From assembly GCA_011319805.1 (NCBI GenBank), contig SJRY01000311.1, positions 1-64,000 of the forward strand: 64,000 nucleotides of DNA. The letters run 5' to 3'. Shown piece after piece: positions 1-11,300 of this stretch; position 1 is the stretch's first letter; every line of letters starts with the position of its first letter. The notes under the pieces are model-generated. The model saw only the letters and a list, made by a program, of their open reading frames with translations. It was not told where the DNA came from and ran no database searches. Position numbers and translations under genes: made by a program. Source of the stretch: Macrocybe gigantea (taxonomy: Eukaryota > Basidiomycota > Agaricomycetes > Agaricales > Callistosporiaceae).

Positions 1-2564
1 AGTACGGACTGGGTCCCGTTCTCTGCTACCGAGCTCCGAGAGTCCTTAGAGCCCTGTAGCAATACGTCGGCACCAGGACCAGACCATCTGTCTTGGAACC
101 ACATCAAACAGCTGGTGAAATTTCCTCACATAGCTGCATTCATCTTGAACTTGCAAATGTGTATCTAGATCTGGGGCACTGGCCCTCTTACTTCAAGCAG
201 AGTTTGTCGGTTATCATTCCGAAACCTGGCAAACCTGCATACGATACTCCGAAAGCCTTTCGTCCGATTGTGCTTTTGAATACCCTCGGCAAGCTCGTCG
301 AGAAGATGCTGGCGCGACGTATGCAGTACGAAGCGACCAAATTTGCTGTCTTCGATCCGAAGCAGTTCGGCGGCATCTGTCAGAATTCAACTGAGGATGC
401 TGGGTCTTCCTTACCCATATTATCCGTCAGGGTGGTCTAAGGGATTCAAAATGAGTGTCATTGCCTTCGATGTCGCTCAGTATTTTCCTTCACTCAACCA
501 TCGTATGTTGGTGAAGATTCTTCAACACGGAGGCTTTGCACCACAGGTGTCAAAGTTCTTTGAATCATACCTCGTTGGGCGCAAAACTTCTTATGCCTGG
601 CGTAGTGCCATCTCTCCAGAGTTCGATGCCGACGTTGGAGTTGGCCAAGGCTCTGCACTCTCCCCAGTATTGTCAGCGCTCTACTTGGCGCCGGTACTGA
701 AACTGTATCAGAAAGCTGGTGATATGCCAGTAATCATGTCATTCGTCGATGACGGACTGATCATTGCTCAGTCCAAATCCACATCGGACAATGTTCCGAA
801 ACTGCAGAGGGCTTATGCCTCTGTGCATAACCTCTTCACTGACTTCGGTCTTGTTGTAGAACACAACAAGACTGAATTACAGCACTTTTCGCGCATAGTA
901 TGGACCCTCGTCCGTCTATTGACTTGGGTTTTGCTCCATTTACGGGCAACACCCGCTTCGACCCAAGGATGTCTGGCGATACCTTGGTTTCTTTTTGGAC
1001 ACGCGCCTTTCTTTTAAGGAGCATGTTCGATTCTATGCTACGAAGGCCTTGATACCGCCAGGGCCTTCCAAATGCTGGGCAATTCTGTTCGGGGCTTATC
1101 CCCTCAGCAGAAACGCATTCTCTACTTGTCGTGCACGTGTCCCATCGCAACATACGGCTGTTTATTATGGAACTTCAATGGCATGCGTAATGTCGCACTG
1201 TTGAAACAACTATGCCAAATGCAGCGCAAAGCATGCATTTGGATTAATGGACAGTTTCGCACCACTCCTGAGGGTGCAGCTGAGACAATGGCCTGCGTCG
1301 AACCTATCGGCGGTTCATTAAAAGGCTGAAAGTTGGCTCGTCTGCCCGCTTAGCTAACTCCAATCTGAGGCATGCCCTCAGATCCATTAGTATGCCCGCC
1401 TCAGTTGGGGGTGACCCATCTAAAGTGAGAAATCTCGCTTCTTTGTCAGACAGACAGCGTGCTGCGCTTAAGTCCCCACTCAAGGATTTGGTGGATCTGA
1501 AACCACCACTCTTTCTAACCACGGATTATTTTGCTGATGCAACTAACCCGGGCAGGCGGCTTGTCGATGAGTTTGGCAGTCGCTTTGAGATCCATAAGTT
1601 ACTGGCCAAGACGAGGACTCAGTCAAGGCTTACCGCACATCGCTGGACCAAACACTTTCCCAGTGTTCGATCCAGCATGATTGCTCTTATGTGAGTAGTG
1701 ATGGCTCCGTGCCTGCAAAAGCAGAAGTGCCACTTAAGCAGTCTGTGTCAGCTTCGCGTGTTTATCGCGAGGGCAGGCTGGTCTCTGAGATTCGTCAGCC
1801 AGTTGGTAAATCAACGAGCGACGATGCTGAGCTCATTGGGTTGCGAATGGCAATCCAAAAGGCTATCGCACAAGATGGAGTTAATTCTGTCGTGTGCTTT
1901 TTAGATTCGATGAATGCAATTAATCACATCATCGATTGCAACCCCCACTCTGTGCAGTCACATCTATTGCACTTTGTGCATCACTGGAAGCTTGGCTCTC
2001 TGAGTCCGAGCAGCGCCGGATTGAATTCTGGCACGTCCCTTCCAAATGGAAGTGGGCAATACAAGTTGAGGCTCACGAGTTTGCCGGAGCCTGGAGGTTC
2101 CCCTGGGACGTCGTCCCCTCTATACCACCGATGGCCTTCGAAAGGAGGCTGACGATGATATGCATAGCACTTGGTTCCAGAATTCTGGGAACAAGAAATA
2201 CATTGGTGCTTCCACATTTCGTTTTCACGAAGCAGGAAAGCCAAATTCCTATGAATGGCCCTCTCGGAAGAGAACGGGCTTCATGAAGTTAGTGACAGAG
2301 AATGAGCTTTTTGCTCGCTGCGCACGACTTGCATGCGGCCACGCCCCGATCAATGCGTATCGGGCACGGTTTAATTTCGTTGAGAGCGACTTATGCTCTT
2401 GCAGACGAGGGCCGGAAGACTCCGTCCACATCATGACTCAGTGCCGCAACTGGCACAGGCCAACTGAATGCCAGTTCGACGCATTTGTGCGTCACTGGTT
2501 TATCAAGTACCTTGCATTCAACAAGGCGGCAGGAGCTTTTATTCCGGATCCAGGCAGCAGGTGA
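1..2564 (+). pseudogene. LINE-A ORF2 remnant (RT, RNase H, CCHC)
   Basis: ORF2 makes the DNA copy of the LINE RNA at the nicked target site. Reading frames jump between about 93-440, 343-1017, 1072-1329, 1392-1694, 1691-2152 and 2160-2564, so the copy is dead. Visible motifs are the RT fingers (IIPKPGKPAYDTPKAFRPI), the RT GQGSALSP block and the catalytic FVDD at 742-753. The RNase H has SSDGS, DDAELIGL and FLDSM supplying the acidic residues. The C-terminal cysteine/histidine motif reads CSCR...H...C near 2397-2443. The shared ORF2 end is the TGA at 2562-2564. Confidence 0.88.
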
Positions 2565-2959
2565 CTGCCGCTCTGTAGCGGAGATCGCCCGGGGCAACCT
2601 AGGCAATCTTTAGGCAGTAGGACCAGCGGCCGAAGCGCTGATCGAGCATTATGCGAACCGCAAACTTTGCGATAGCATCCGTTATAGGTCCTTTTGGACC
2701 TTTTACGTGGAATTGACCACAACCAGCCCATTGGGGCTGGGGGACGGTGCTCAAGCAAGCGAGTATGCATGTGCTTGGTCTTTTAGCTCGAGCGGGGCAC
2801 GAGAGAGCAGGGCACTGTAGCCCTCTATGTATTTTCCTTCAGTCTGGTTTGGATCGGACTTGTCGTATTTATAGTAGGTACCTGTGTGTATTTACAAGCG
2901 GACTGCCACCGTGCACTGCTATATAAATTGTTGATTTAAAAAAAAAAAAAAAAAAAAAA
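2565..2959 (+). other. LINE-A 3' UTR and poly(A)
   Basis: The non-coding tail includes the small inverted repeat AGGTCC-TTTT-GGACCT near 2687-2702. The last ~85 bp, from TATTTATAGTAGG to CTATATAAATTGTTGATTT before the poly(A), are shared with all LINE copies here and with the 1.2-kb tRNA-headed modules, so this is probably the part recognised by the LINE RT. Confidence 0.8.
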
Positions 2960-3088
2960 GAAGTCCCCAGTGTTCTCACTCAGGACTTCTAGGCAAGTAC
3001 TTGTACATAACTCAATTACTAGTGTTCTCACTCAGGACTTCTAGGTTCTAAGGCTCGTCCAGAGTGTTCCCTGTGCCTAGTTTTAACA
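2960..3088 (+). repeat. Copia-1 5' LTR, 3' portion
   Basis: This matches the 3' third of the copia LTRs at 7123-7524, 12895-15711 and 22728-23130 and ends in ...GTGCCTAGTTTTAACA, giving the CA end of a TG...CA LTR. It carries two copies of the motif AGTGTTCTCACTCAGGACTT. The rest of the LTR is displaced to the left by LINE-A. Against the other LTR of this nest (12895-15711) I see roughly ten differences in 130 bp by eye, so the two need not be from one insertion. Confidence 0.85.
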
Positions 3089-3104
3089 GGTTATGGGCCC
3101 CGGC
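3089..3104 (+). other. Candidate copia primer binding site
   Basis: Directly after the LTR end the sequence reads GGTTATGGGCCCCGG. Copia-type elements often prime from the anticodon-loop half of initiator tRNA-Met, whose complement contains GGTTATGAGCCC; this site differs by one base in that block. The position is right and the tRNA choice is an inference. Confidence 0.55.
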
Positions 3105-3579
3105 CTCCAACAGCCTTATCAGACATACACCAAGAGTCTGGATTTCCCTCCATCTTTCCCCTTCCTTGACTGTACTAGCCTGGAGTTCACTGTCCTTATA
3201 GGGTGTGTGTCTAAGTTTAGTAGATAGGAGCACCAACTGTTGGGACTGGTCTTCATTTGAAGCAGTCTTTACTCCACCGTAGAAAACCAGGTAGTCATTC
3301 CTGTGACTCTGGGGTTAGGCCTTTGTGCTGACAACTGGGTGCTCAGTAGATAGCCTTTTTACTTTACTTAAGTAGACCAAGGGCACTTTCAGTAGCTAGA
3401 CCTTTCTTGACACACACTCTCCTGAGGGCAAGGCCAGTAGCACAGTCTCTCTCTCTGTTGTGGAACCCTGCCCAAGCAAGAGGATTGTGGTTGTATTCCC
3501 AACCTCCCATTATTCCATTCCATTCCATCTCCTTGCCTCTATTCCTTTGCCATCTCCCTGCCTCTAGCATCTTGCCATC
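3089..3579 (+). other. Copia-1 leader
   Basis: About 490 bp of untranslated sequence between the LTR and the gag start codon. No gene and no convincing RNA structure was seen beyond the primer site. Confidence 0.5.
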
Positions 3580-5773
3580 ATGTCTTCCTCTACCTCCATG
3601 CCTTCATTCACCAAACTCAACTCCACCAACTATCCTACTTGGTCTGGAGAAATGGAGGCTTGGCTCAGAGCCTGTGGCCTTTGGAGGATTGTCTCTGGTT
3701 CAAATCCAAGACCAGTAGACTCCACTTCTGCTGAAGCATGGGACCTAAAGTCAGACAAAGCAGCTGGCCAGCTCTACCTTATGGTGGAGCAGGAACAAAG
3801 AATTCATTTCCATGGGATTAAAGATGATCCTGTGAAGATGTGGGCTGCTTTGGAAAAGGTCCATCTTCAAAAGAAGCCTGGCTCCAGGTTCAATGCCTAT
3901 GATGATCTCTTCTCTATCAGAAAGAAGGAGGACGAAACTCTGCAATCCCTTATGAACAGAGTTGAGGACTGTCTGGTCAAAATCCAAAATCTTCGCCCAG
4001 CAGACTTCACTCTACCTAGCCTGGATAGTGAACTTGCTTCCATGGCCTTGATCAGAGCTCTTCCTGAGGAGTACAACTCTTTTGTCTCCTCCCTTCTTCT
4101 TCATGACAAGCTTGACAAAGACACTATCAAACAAGCCTTTGTCACTGAAGAGATTCAAAGGACTAGAAGATCTGCTGATGCTGCAGAATCTGCCTTAAAG
4201 GCTACCACTTCCTTCCATTCCTCCAATTCATCTAAACAGAAGAACTCAAACTCCAATACATTACAGAAAAAGGACAAAACATGCAGATTCTGTAGTCTTG
4301 ATCACTTCTGGAGGAATTGCCAACTTTACAAGGAGGCTCAAAAGGTGGCTAGGCAAAAGACTAAAGGGCAGGAGCAAGCCAACAAGGCTACAGAGTCTGA
4401 AGTAACCGAATTTGCAGGCAATGCAAGTGCCAAACTCTCTCATCCACTCCAACTGGATGCTGACTTTGATTGGATTGCAGACACAGGGGCCACTTCTCAT
4501 ATGACCCCTCATAAACACTGGGTCAGAAACTATACCCCTCTCAAGATTCCAATCAAGTTGGCAGATAGTTCCATTATTTATTCCGCTGGAGTTGGAACTG
4601 TGATTTTCAATCCAGTCATTAGAGGCAAACCAGCCCAATCTGTAGAGTTTACCAGGGTTTTGCATGTGCCAGAACTCCGAAACAATCTATTGTCCTGTCT
4701 ATATCTCTCCAAACACAAAGCTTTCAGGATTGTCATTGATGATTCCTGCATAGACTTTCATTCCAAATCACTTAACAGGACACTCTTCTCTGCTCACATC
4801 ACTCCCAACAATACTGCTCAGTTGGATGGTGTAACAGAGGCAATTTCGGAGTTTGCAAACCTTGCTAGTACACTTCCTTTGGACCTTAGCTTATGGCATA
4901 GGAGATTGGCTCATTTCAGTTATGACACTGTCAAACTGATGGCCAAGGATAACTTGGTAACTGGATTGGATCTCAAAACCTCGGACAAGCCAGACCCCAT
5001 CTGTGAACCATGTCTTGCAGGCAAAATGTCTTCAAACCCATTCCCTTCCTCAGACAGTCATGCTTCTCAACCCCTAGAACTCATCCATTCTGATCTTTAT
5101 GGCCCTCTTCCTGTTAAATCCCACTCTGGATTCAAGTATTGGGTTACTTTCATTGATGATTGTACCAGATTCAGAGTGGTGATACCTCTTAAACAGAAGA
5201 GTGATGCATTTGATGCCTTTAGACAGTTTAAGGCCTATGCTGAAAACCAACTTGGCCTAAAGATCAAAGCTTTACAGGATGACAAGGGTGGAGAGTACAT
5301 GTCCAATGCCTTTATCAAATTCACCAATGATTGTGGCATTATCTGGAGACATACTGTCAGGAATAGGCCTCAACAGAATGGAGTTGCAGAAAGAGCTAAT
5401 CGGACTATGGCAGAAGAGTTAACTGCTATGCTGTCTGAATCCAAGCTGCCTGCTTCATTCTGGGGAGATGGTCTTGCTTCTATGGTGCATATTTGGAACA
5501 GAGTACCTACTTCTGCTCTGTCTGGGACCACACCTTATCAGGCTTGGTTTGGGAAGAAACCAGATGTCAGTCATCTCAGAATCTGGGGATGCACTGCATA
5601 TGTCTTTGTGCAAAAGGATCAGAGGAAGAAACTCCAATCACACTACCAGAAATGCGTCTTTATTGGCTATCCTGATGGTTATAAGGGTTGGAAGTTTTAC
5701 AATCCTACCACCAAAAAGACCATTATCTCGGAAAGGGCTGAATTTGATGAGAGATACTTCCCTGGTACCTCAA
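3580..5773 (+). pseudogene. Copia gag-protease-integrase polyprotein, truncated
   Basis: This is an uninterrupted frame of ~730 element codons from ATG 3580. Residues ~1-190 are a copia-type Gag. A zinc knuckle CRFCSLDHFWRNC follows near residue 235, with three rather than the usual four residues before the histidine. The aspartic protease active site is DWIADTGATSHM near residue 300. The integrase has the zinc-binding LWHRRLAHFS...CEPCLAGK part and an rve core with HSDLYGP, DDKGGEYMS and NGVAERANRTM for the D,D,E triad. The frame stays open past 5773 into LINE-B sequence to 5922, so about the last 50 codons are foreign. It has no RT, so it is not autonomous. The long clean frame suggests a fairly recent loss. 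Confidence 0.9.
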
Positions 5774-5968
5774 CGCTTCTCTTTCCACAACCCCCACTTG
5801 TAAACAACTGTAAACAACTCTCACAAATCGCACTCCTCATTCTATGGCGACAACACTTGGGACGATCTTTGATCAGGTTGCAGATCCGGATACCTATATC
5901 CTTGAGCACTCCCCGTTCTTAAAATCGCGAAAATCGCTGAAAATCCACCGATTTATTAGAGTTTTTCA
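5774..5968 (+). promoter_or_regulatory. LINE 5' UTR, probable internal promoter region
   Basis: A 195-bp leader with the direct repeat GTAAACAACT GTAAACAACT near 5800-5819 and the motif AAAATCGCGAAAATCGCTG near 5924. LINEs must carry their promoter inside the transcribed region, so this is where it should be. No TATA box is expected. Its limits are defined by identity with the LINE-D copy at 16169-16364. Confidence 0.6.
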
Positions 5969-6893
5969 ATGAGCGACGATCCGCTCAACATTGTTGGCGG
6001 CGGTGGGCCTCCACCGCTAAATCCGCACCCTGGGCGGACCCCTCAGGCCCCTCTTGACCCCCTGCTCCTTCCCCCTTGGGGGACAGGAGCCTTCTCTTCC
6101 AAGGCGGCGACGGTTTAATGGATACCGACGATGCTGGCCCCTCGAATCGGACTGGGTCCACCGAACTCCCCGTTCCTCCATCTCCGTCGATGCTGTCCAC
6201 GGAGGCAGCTTATAACGACAATTCTATCGGTATTGCGATCTTTCCCGAAGGGCATCGGTTCCTTCACGGTGAAGCGAAGGCCGCCACCGAATCCCTCGCT
6301 GCCCTTAAGGATTGGATCCTCAAGGTCGGCAAAGCATCTGTCTCCATCCCAGCGGGCTACCAGTATGCCATTGCTGAGGGTATTGCGGCCTTGGTCACTA
6401 CTGCTGGTGATGTTAACATGTTCTCCGTCCCTACTCTTCAGGGACCTCAGCATGAACTCGGAGCGCGCTTGCAGAGTATCGTAAATGCGCACCTTCCCTC
6501 GCGCGGGAAATCAACTCGCTTTGCCAATCCTGCCACTCATCACTCCCCCTCTGGTACAGTGCGACCGGAGGACTCACGTTTGAACCAGGGCGCCCCGCTT
6601 CCAAGACCGGCTCGGAACCCAAACTGCCCTCCTCCACCCCTCGTGCGCGATCTCGTTCCCGGACTCCTGGACATGGACCGCCTCCTCCGGTCAATAGGGC
6701 TACTCGCCCATCTTCCGGTAAGTGCTCCTATGCGCAAGCCCTGGCCCAACCGGCCAACACTCCTGCCGAGGCTATTGTAGCCCTGGCAAAGACATTCCCA
6801 CACCTCCCCGCAGAGAAGATTGTCTCCTTGCAAAAGGAAGCAACCGGGGAGCCGTCTGGACCACCTAAGAAGAAGGCGAAGTCCACCTCTCAT

Positions 6894-7112
6894 GGACCGT
6901 CCCGGCATAATGTCCGATCAGTTACTCTTTCCCAGATGACAACAATTCCATTGCTGCTGGAGCTCTTCTGAATGCCCTTAATAGGGCATTGACTACTGGC
7001 AAGGACCGTCCCGTCGTAACGTCCGGGTCAGTTACTCTTTTCTGGCTGACAACGATTCTGTTGCTGCCAGAGCTCTCCTTAATGCCCTTGATAGGGCGTT
7101 GACCACTGGTAA
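6894..7112 (+). repeat. 109-bp tandem duplication inside LINE-B ORF1
   Basis: Two copies, 6894-7002 and 7003-7112, begin GGACCGTCCC and end near GGGC(A/G)TTGAC(T/C)ACTGG. LINE-D has only one copy at this place. The two units differ from each other at more than ten positions by eye, and 109 is not a multiple of three, so the frame breaks. Confidence 0.85.
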
Positions 7113-7122
7113 GTCCTGGATT

Positions 7123-7524
7123 TGTTGAAACTAGGCACAGGAACACTCTGGACAAGCCTTAGAACCTAGAAGTCCTGAGTGAGAACACTGGTAATTGAGT
7201 TATGTACAAGTACTTGCCTAGAAGTCCTGAGTGAGAACACTGGGGACTTCATGGCACTCTGTGCTACCTATATATACGTATAGAAGGCTGTGTGCACAGC
7301 CATAGGCTGCGCATTGCTGCGGGCACAGCTGTAGGCTGTGCACTGCTGCGGACACAGCCATTTACTGCGCATTACTGCGTGCACAGCTTGTGCTGTGCAT
7401 TGCTGCGGATGCAGCCACAGGCTGCGCATTGCTGCACACACAGCTATAGGCTGTGTGCATTGCTAGGCGCATAGCCTGGGTCCTGTCCTATGCACAAGTC
7501 CGGACAGGAGGGGCATTTCTAACA
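7123..7524 (-). repeat. Solo copia LTR in LINE-B
   Basis: The 402-bp LTR reads TGTTGAAACTAGG...ATTTCTAACA and is flanked by the perfect 5-bp target duplication GGATT at 7118-7122 and 7525-7529. LINE-D has the uninterrupted site (CCTGGATTCGATGCG). The LTR is reverse relative to copia-1. A solo LTR with an intact target duplication means a full copia jumped here and later recombined between its LTRs. Confidence 0.95.
7285..7475. repeat. GCAGC/CACAGC minisatellite within the copia LTR
   Basis: About six degenerate units of roughly 30 bp, each with a CACAGC...GCTGTG/GCTGCG inverted motif (for example CACAGCCATAGGCTGCGCA). The same array sits in the LTRs at ~12930-13100 and ~22890-23070. Just outside it, at 7270-7285, is a TATATATACG stretch that may be the LTR promoter on one strand. 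Confidence 0.75.
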
Positions 7525-8333
7525 GGATTCGATGCGAATCCAGGATCATTCCGCCTCCTCGTTCTCTTGCTTGATGACGAGGGTGGCTTCTCTGAAAGAC
7601 CTCAGCATTTTGCGTGAGGCCGCTCTCCGCTGTGCTCCGGCAGGATCTACTGTCGAGCTCGCAATCCCGACGAGCGTTTCTTATTTGAAACTGCTCGACG
7701 TTTCCTATTTCAATGCCGATGGTAGCATTATCACTGCCCGGCAGGCTTACGAGATTCTCCGAGACTCTTCCTTCTCGGATCTCATTACTCTCGTTGGGGT
7801 ACCGCGTGTCATGCGCAACTCCAAGAATTCCGATACTGCAACCGTCTGGTTCAACATCGAAGACACGTCAACTGGCCAGAATGTAAAGGCTCTGGACAAT
7901 TGTACAGTTATGGTCAGGAATTGGCGTTGCCGATTCAAGGCCGCTCTCTCTTCGCCGGGAGTTCCTCTTTGCAAACGCTGCTGGCGCTGGGGGCACTCTG
8001 CATTGAAGTGCAACCAGCAATCTCTCCGCTGTCCGATCTGTGGGGAATCTCACAGAAAGGAACACCATCGCACCCTGGCGTCTTGCTGCAAGGCTCGACC
8101 CAAGGCTAACCCTCCTCGCGAGGCTACTCCAGCGGGCCAGCCCTGCCCTCATCCTCCTAAGTTCTCAGCTGCAGCCGAGACCATTCCACTGATGACCGGA
8201 AGTGTCCCTTCTGGAAAAATCGCTTTGATCCAGATTGGATCAAGGAACACTATAAGCTGGTACGTGATCGCAAACGATCAGGTAGCAATCATCCTAACGC
8301 CTCCCCGCAGCATAATGCGGAGGCCGACGCATC

Positions 8334-11300
8334 ATGAGTGTCTCCTCGGGTAGCACAGCCTCGGCTGTGGTCCCCGGTTCAAGGGGACGCTCATTGATTT
8401 CTTCTTTTCGTATTTTCTCTCAGAATGTAAATAGAAAATATGTACATATGGACATGCTCCTCTCTACTCTTGGGAGGGATTATGATATTCTGTTTTTCCA
8501 AGAACCTGCTTGGAATCTCATAAGACATGCCCCATCTGCCCACAATGTTGAGGGCGAGGCAGTAATCGGAGGTCCCACCCATCCGGATTGGACCTGCATT
8601 GTTCGCCGATCATCTCTCGAGGACCCTCCTCGAGTCATGGCCTATATACATAATAGGCTTCGTCGCCTACGTCCATCCCTTCGTCGCGACCTAATTGATA
8701 GCCGCGATCTTATGATTATCAGCTTCGCCACCCCTGGCGAGCCACTCTTTCTCGCTAACGCCTACTCTGATGTAGATGCTAGCGCGATTCGTCTTTTGCA
8801 TGATTGTGCTGAGCGCCCCGATTTCCCCAACTTAGTTTATCTCGGAGGGGATTTCAATTGTCATTATGAACTCTGGGATAGAGTTCATAATTCGCAGCAG
8901 TCTCGAGGGGAGATGCTGTGTAATGCAGCTCTCAATCTCGGTCTGGAATGGTCGGAACCTAGCAACCCTGGGCCGACATTCATTTCACATAACCCCGAGC
9001 TTCGGCCCTCGGTTATTGACTTGATGTTCATCCCCATTGATAGTGGGGATTGCCATCCTCGCATGATTGATGCGCTCAAGCTGACATCGGACCATGTCCC
9101 ATTGTCACTTGTATTGGATGTTCCTCTGCTGGACCTATCCGTCCAGTGACGAACGTTAAGTAAGGACAGCATGCTGGAGTTTATATCCGATATTGCCGGT
9201 GATCTTCTCGGAATGGACATTGTCCCTATCGAGACTAATAACGACCTCGAGAGTGTCCTGTTGACACTATCGAAGGCCATTGATCGAGCCTGGAATCGAC
9301 ATTCTAAGGAATGTAAGCTCTCAAAACGGAGTAAGGGTTGGTGGAACCAGCAATGCTCTGAGACTCTTGATACTTTCCGACAAACCCGGTCTGAAAGAGA
9401 TCATCGCATCTGGCGGCGAGCTGTCAAAGATGCTAAACGTGCCTTCTTTGATCAACGGATCAAGGAAGTTGCAGAAAAGTCTCGTCGTCCATGGGATTTA
9501 GCTGCATGGACGAAACAGAGACCTCTACCCGACTACGAAGCTATCTCTTTCCAGGGACAGCCTTGCAACTCTATCGAAGCGCTTTGGAACGCGCTTGATA
9601 AGTCTTATAACGCTGCATCTGACCGTGCAGTTAACTTGGACCGCCTCAATGACCTTGAAGCGCATCCAGAGTGGGATTGGGTCCCGTTCTCTGCTACAGA
9701 GCTCCGAGAGTCCTTGGAGCCCTGTAGCAATACATCGGCCCGGACCAGATCATCTGTCTTGGAGCCATGTCAAGCAGCTTGTGAAATTCCCTCACATAGC
9801 TGCATTCATCTTAAACATCTCCAATGCATGTTTAGACCTGGGGCATTGGCCCTCTTACTTCAAGCAGAGCTTGTCGGTTATCATTCCGAAACCTGGCAAA
9901 CCTGCATACGATACCCCAAAGCCTTTCGTCCGATTGTGCTTTTGAATACCCTCGGCAAGCTCGTCGAGAAGATGCTGGCGCGACGTATGCAGTACGAAGC
10001 GACCAAATTTGCTGTCTTCGATCCGAAGCAGTTGGCGGCATCCGTCAGAACTCAACTGAGGATGCTGGGGTCTTCCTTACCCATATTATCCGTCAGGGGT
10101 GGTCTAAGGGATTTAAAACGAGTGTCATCGCTTTCGATGTCGCTCAGTATTTTCCTTCACTCAACCATCGTATGTTGGTGAAGATTCTTCAACACGGAGG
10201 CTTTGCACGACAGGTGTCAAAGTTCTTTGAATCATACCTCGTTGGGCGCAAAACTTCTTATGCCTGGCGTAGTGCCATCTCTCCAGAGTTCGAGGCCGAC
10301 GTGGGAGTTGGTCAAGGCTCTGCACTCTCCCCAGTATTGTCAGTGCTTTACTTGGCGCCAGTACTGAAACTTTACCAGAAAGCTGGTGATATGCCAGTAA
10401 TCATGTCATTCGTCGATGACGGACTGATCATCGCTCAGTCCAAATCCACATCGGACAATGTTCCGAAACTGCAGAGGGCTTATGCCTCTGTGCATAACCT
10501 CTTCACTGACTTCGGTCTTGTTGTAGAACACAACAAGACTGAACTACAGCACTTTTCGCACAATAGTATGGACCCTCGTCCGTCTATTGACTTGGGTTTT
10601 GCTCCATTTACGGGCAATACCCCGCTTCGACCCAAGGATGTCTGGCGATACCTTGGTTTCTTTTTGGATGCGTGCCTCTCTTTTAAGGAGCATGTTCGAT
10701 TCTATGCTACGAAGGCCTTGACTACCGCCAGAGCCTTTCAGATGTTGGGCAATTCTGTTCGGGCTTATCCCCTCAGCAGAAACGCATTCTCTACTTGTCG
10801 TGCACGTGTCCCATCGCAACATACGGCTGTTTATTATGGAACTTCAATGGCATGCGTAATGTCGCACTGTTGAAACAACTACGCCAGATGCAGCGTAAAG
10901 CTTGCATCTGGATTAATGGACAGTTTCGCACTACTCCCGAGGGTGCGGCTGAGACAATGGCCTGCATCGAACCCATCGGCGGGTTCATCCAAAGGCTGAA
11001 GGTCGGGTCCTCTGCCCGCCTCGCCAATTCCAATCTGAGGCATGCTCTCAGGTCAATTAGTATGCCCGCCTCGTCTGGGGGCGACCCATCTAAAGTGAGA
11101 AATCTCGCTTCTTTGTCAGACAGACAGTGTGCTGCGCTTAAGTCCCCACTCAAGGATTTGGTGGATCTGAAACCACCACTCTTTCTAACCACGGATTATT
11201 TTGCGGATGCAAATAACCCGGGCAGGCGGCTTGTCGATGAGTTTGACAGTCGCTTTGAGATTCATAAGTTACTTGGCCGAGACGAGGACTCGATCAAGGC

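Larger units (their letters stand above)
1..2959 (+). mobile_element. LINE-A, non-LTR retrotransposon cut by window edge
   Basis: This is the 3' part of a LINE that runs in from outside the window. It holds the reverse transcriptase, RNase H and C-terminal zinc motif of ORF2, a 3' UTR of about 370 bp and a 22-nt poly(A) at 2938-2959. The sequence straight after the poly(A) (GAAGTCCCCAGTG) is the inside of a copia LTR, so LINE-A inserted into that LTR. The same family recurs as copies B to G in this window. RNase H plus a CCHC tail after the RT suggests the Tad1/I group of LINEs; a phylogeny would be needed to place it. Confidence 0.93.
2960..5773 (+). mobile_element. Copia-1 LTR retrotransposon, 5' half
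   Basis: The order is LTR piece, primer site, leader of about 490 bp, then an open gag-protease-integrase frame up to 5773, where the 5' end of LINE-B begins. RT and most of RNase H are missing. A copia 3' end of the same orientation resumes at 12629, on the other side of LINE-B. The two halves may be one element that lost its middle, or two copies brought together. Confidence 0.85.
5969..8337 (+). pseudogene. LINE-B ORF1 (Gag-like, CCHC knuckles), disrupted
   Basis: ORF1 proteins of this type bind the LINE RNA. The probable start is ATG 5969 (MSDDPLNIVGGGG), which must change frame in a C/G-rich stretch to reach the long frame ending at 6780. That frame contains DNSIGIAIFPEGHRF and WILKVGKASV. 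After a second frame change the coding follows a basic PPKKKAKS stretch, interrupted by a 109-bp duplication and the LTR at 7123-7524. It resumes at 7532-8353 with CKRCWRWGHSALKC and CPICGESHRKEHH. The third knuckle is lost by a 1-bp deletion near 8160 compared with LINE-D. The original stop TGA (8335-8337) overlaps the ORF2 start as ATGA. Confidence 0.82.

Noticed and set aside
5774..5922. Natural C-terminus of the copia polyprotein
   Set aside because: The last ~50 codons are LINE 5' UTR sequence, identical to 16169 onward, read through by chance.
7285..7475. CRISPR-like array
   Set aside because: The ~30-bp units are degenerate, have no spacers of even length, lie inside an LTR, and the sequence is eukaryotic.
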